Origin: Bacteroidales bacterium
Lineage (GTDB): Bacteria; Bacteroidota; Bacteroidia; Bacteroidales; Bacteroidaceae
DNA: 13,943 nt
Assembly: GCA_004555425.1 (NCBI GenBank)
Contig: SFID01000062.1
Location: 1 to 13,943, forward strand
Reading direction: 5' to 3'
Part shown: piece by piece, positions 13,939 through 13,943 of the stretch
Layout of the letters: every line of letters starts with the position of its first letter
Position numbering within the stretch: the first letter of the stretch is position 1
Made by a program: the position numbers and the translations under genes
Notes under the pieces: model-generated
What the model saw: the letters and a program-made list of their open reading frames with translations, nothing else
The model's database searches: none
What the model was told of the DNA's origin: nothing

Positions 13939-13943
13939 TGGGT

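Larger units (their letters stand above)
13605..13943. other. Intergenic, no convincing gene
   Basis: The stretch holds small hairpins (AGCGG-taat-CCGCT at about 13687-13700; the stem at 13776-13812), the GTACCGCACGTT motif at 13832-13850 and the REP-like end repeat. A minus-strand frame is open from 13816 down to a TAG at 13646-13648 and reads SKAEKSTGKADALTNLAKR within it, but it has no ATG, GTG or TTG start. It may be a decayed gene end or chance. Confidence 0.5.

Overview
The window looks like a chromosomal piece from a Bacteroidales bacterium, most likely Prevotellaceae. The basis is a lipoprotein of the Bacteroidetes DUF5689 family paired with a SusC-like outer-membrane receptor, promoter-like sites of the TTTG / TAnnTTTG type, genes lacking Shine-Dalgarno sequences, and housekeeping proteins that read as Bacteroidetes versions. 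The taxonomic call is inference from protein style, not from a search.

Left part (1-2368): an accessory patch inserted immediately upstream of recJ. It holds a degraded gene remnant and one intact DUF1016/YhcG-type PDDEXK nuclease gene (712-1923), visibly AT-richer than its neighbours. The patch lies between two copies of the same ~273-bp stretch (208-480 and 2199-2472, about 94% identical), which is the recJ upstream region plus its first ~35 codons. Only the right-hand copy continues into a complete recJ, so the left copy is a dead 5' stub. This is the arrangement expected from insertion with long target duplication, as described for restriction-modification genes. Inside the nuclease gene a 26-bp palindrome occurs twice, in two different reading frames.

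Middle part (2369-9432, + strand): recJ (single-strand exonuclease) and recQ (helicase) form a recombination/repair pair ended by a good intrinsic terminator. After it, behind a canonical Bacteroidetes promoter, comes a secreted beta-propeller protein with a C-terminal membrane anchor, then gdhA (glutamate dehydrogenase, ammonia assimilation).

Right part (9433-13943): a perfect 23-bp-stem hairpin separates gdhA from a convergent minus-strand operon encoding a TonB-dependent outer-membrane receptor (10571-13324) and a DUF5689 surface lipoprotein (9587-10555). Upstream of that operon, in the opposite direction, a consensus Bacteroidetes promoter fires straight into an intrinsic-terminator hairpin and could make a very short RNA. 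The last ~340 bases hold no convincing gene. They contain repeats that recur, inverted, at the left end of the window; such multicopy repeats would also explain contig ends here.

No tRNA, rRNA, CRISPR array, transposase or integrase was seen. The most noteworthy biology is the recJ-5' duplication around the nuclease gene and the palindromic element inside it.
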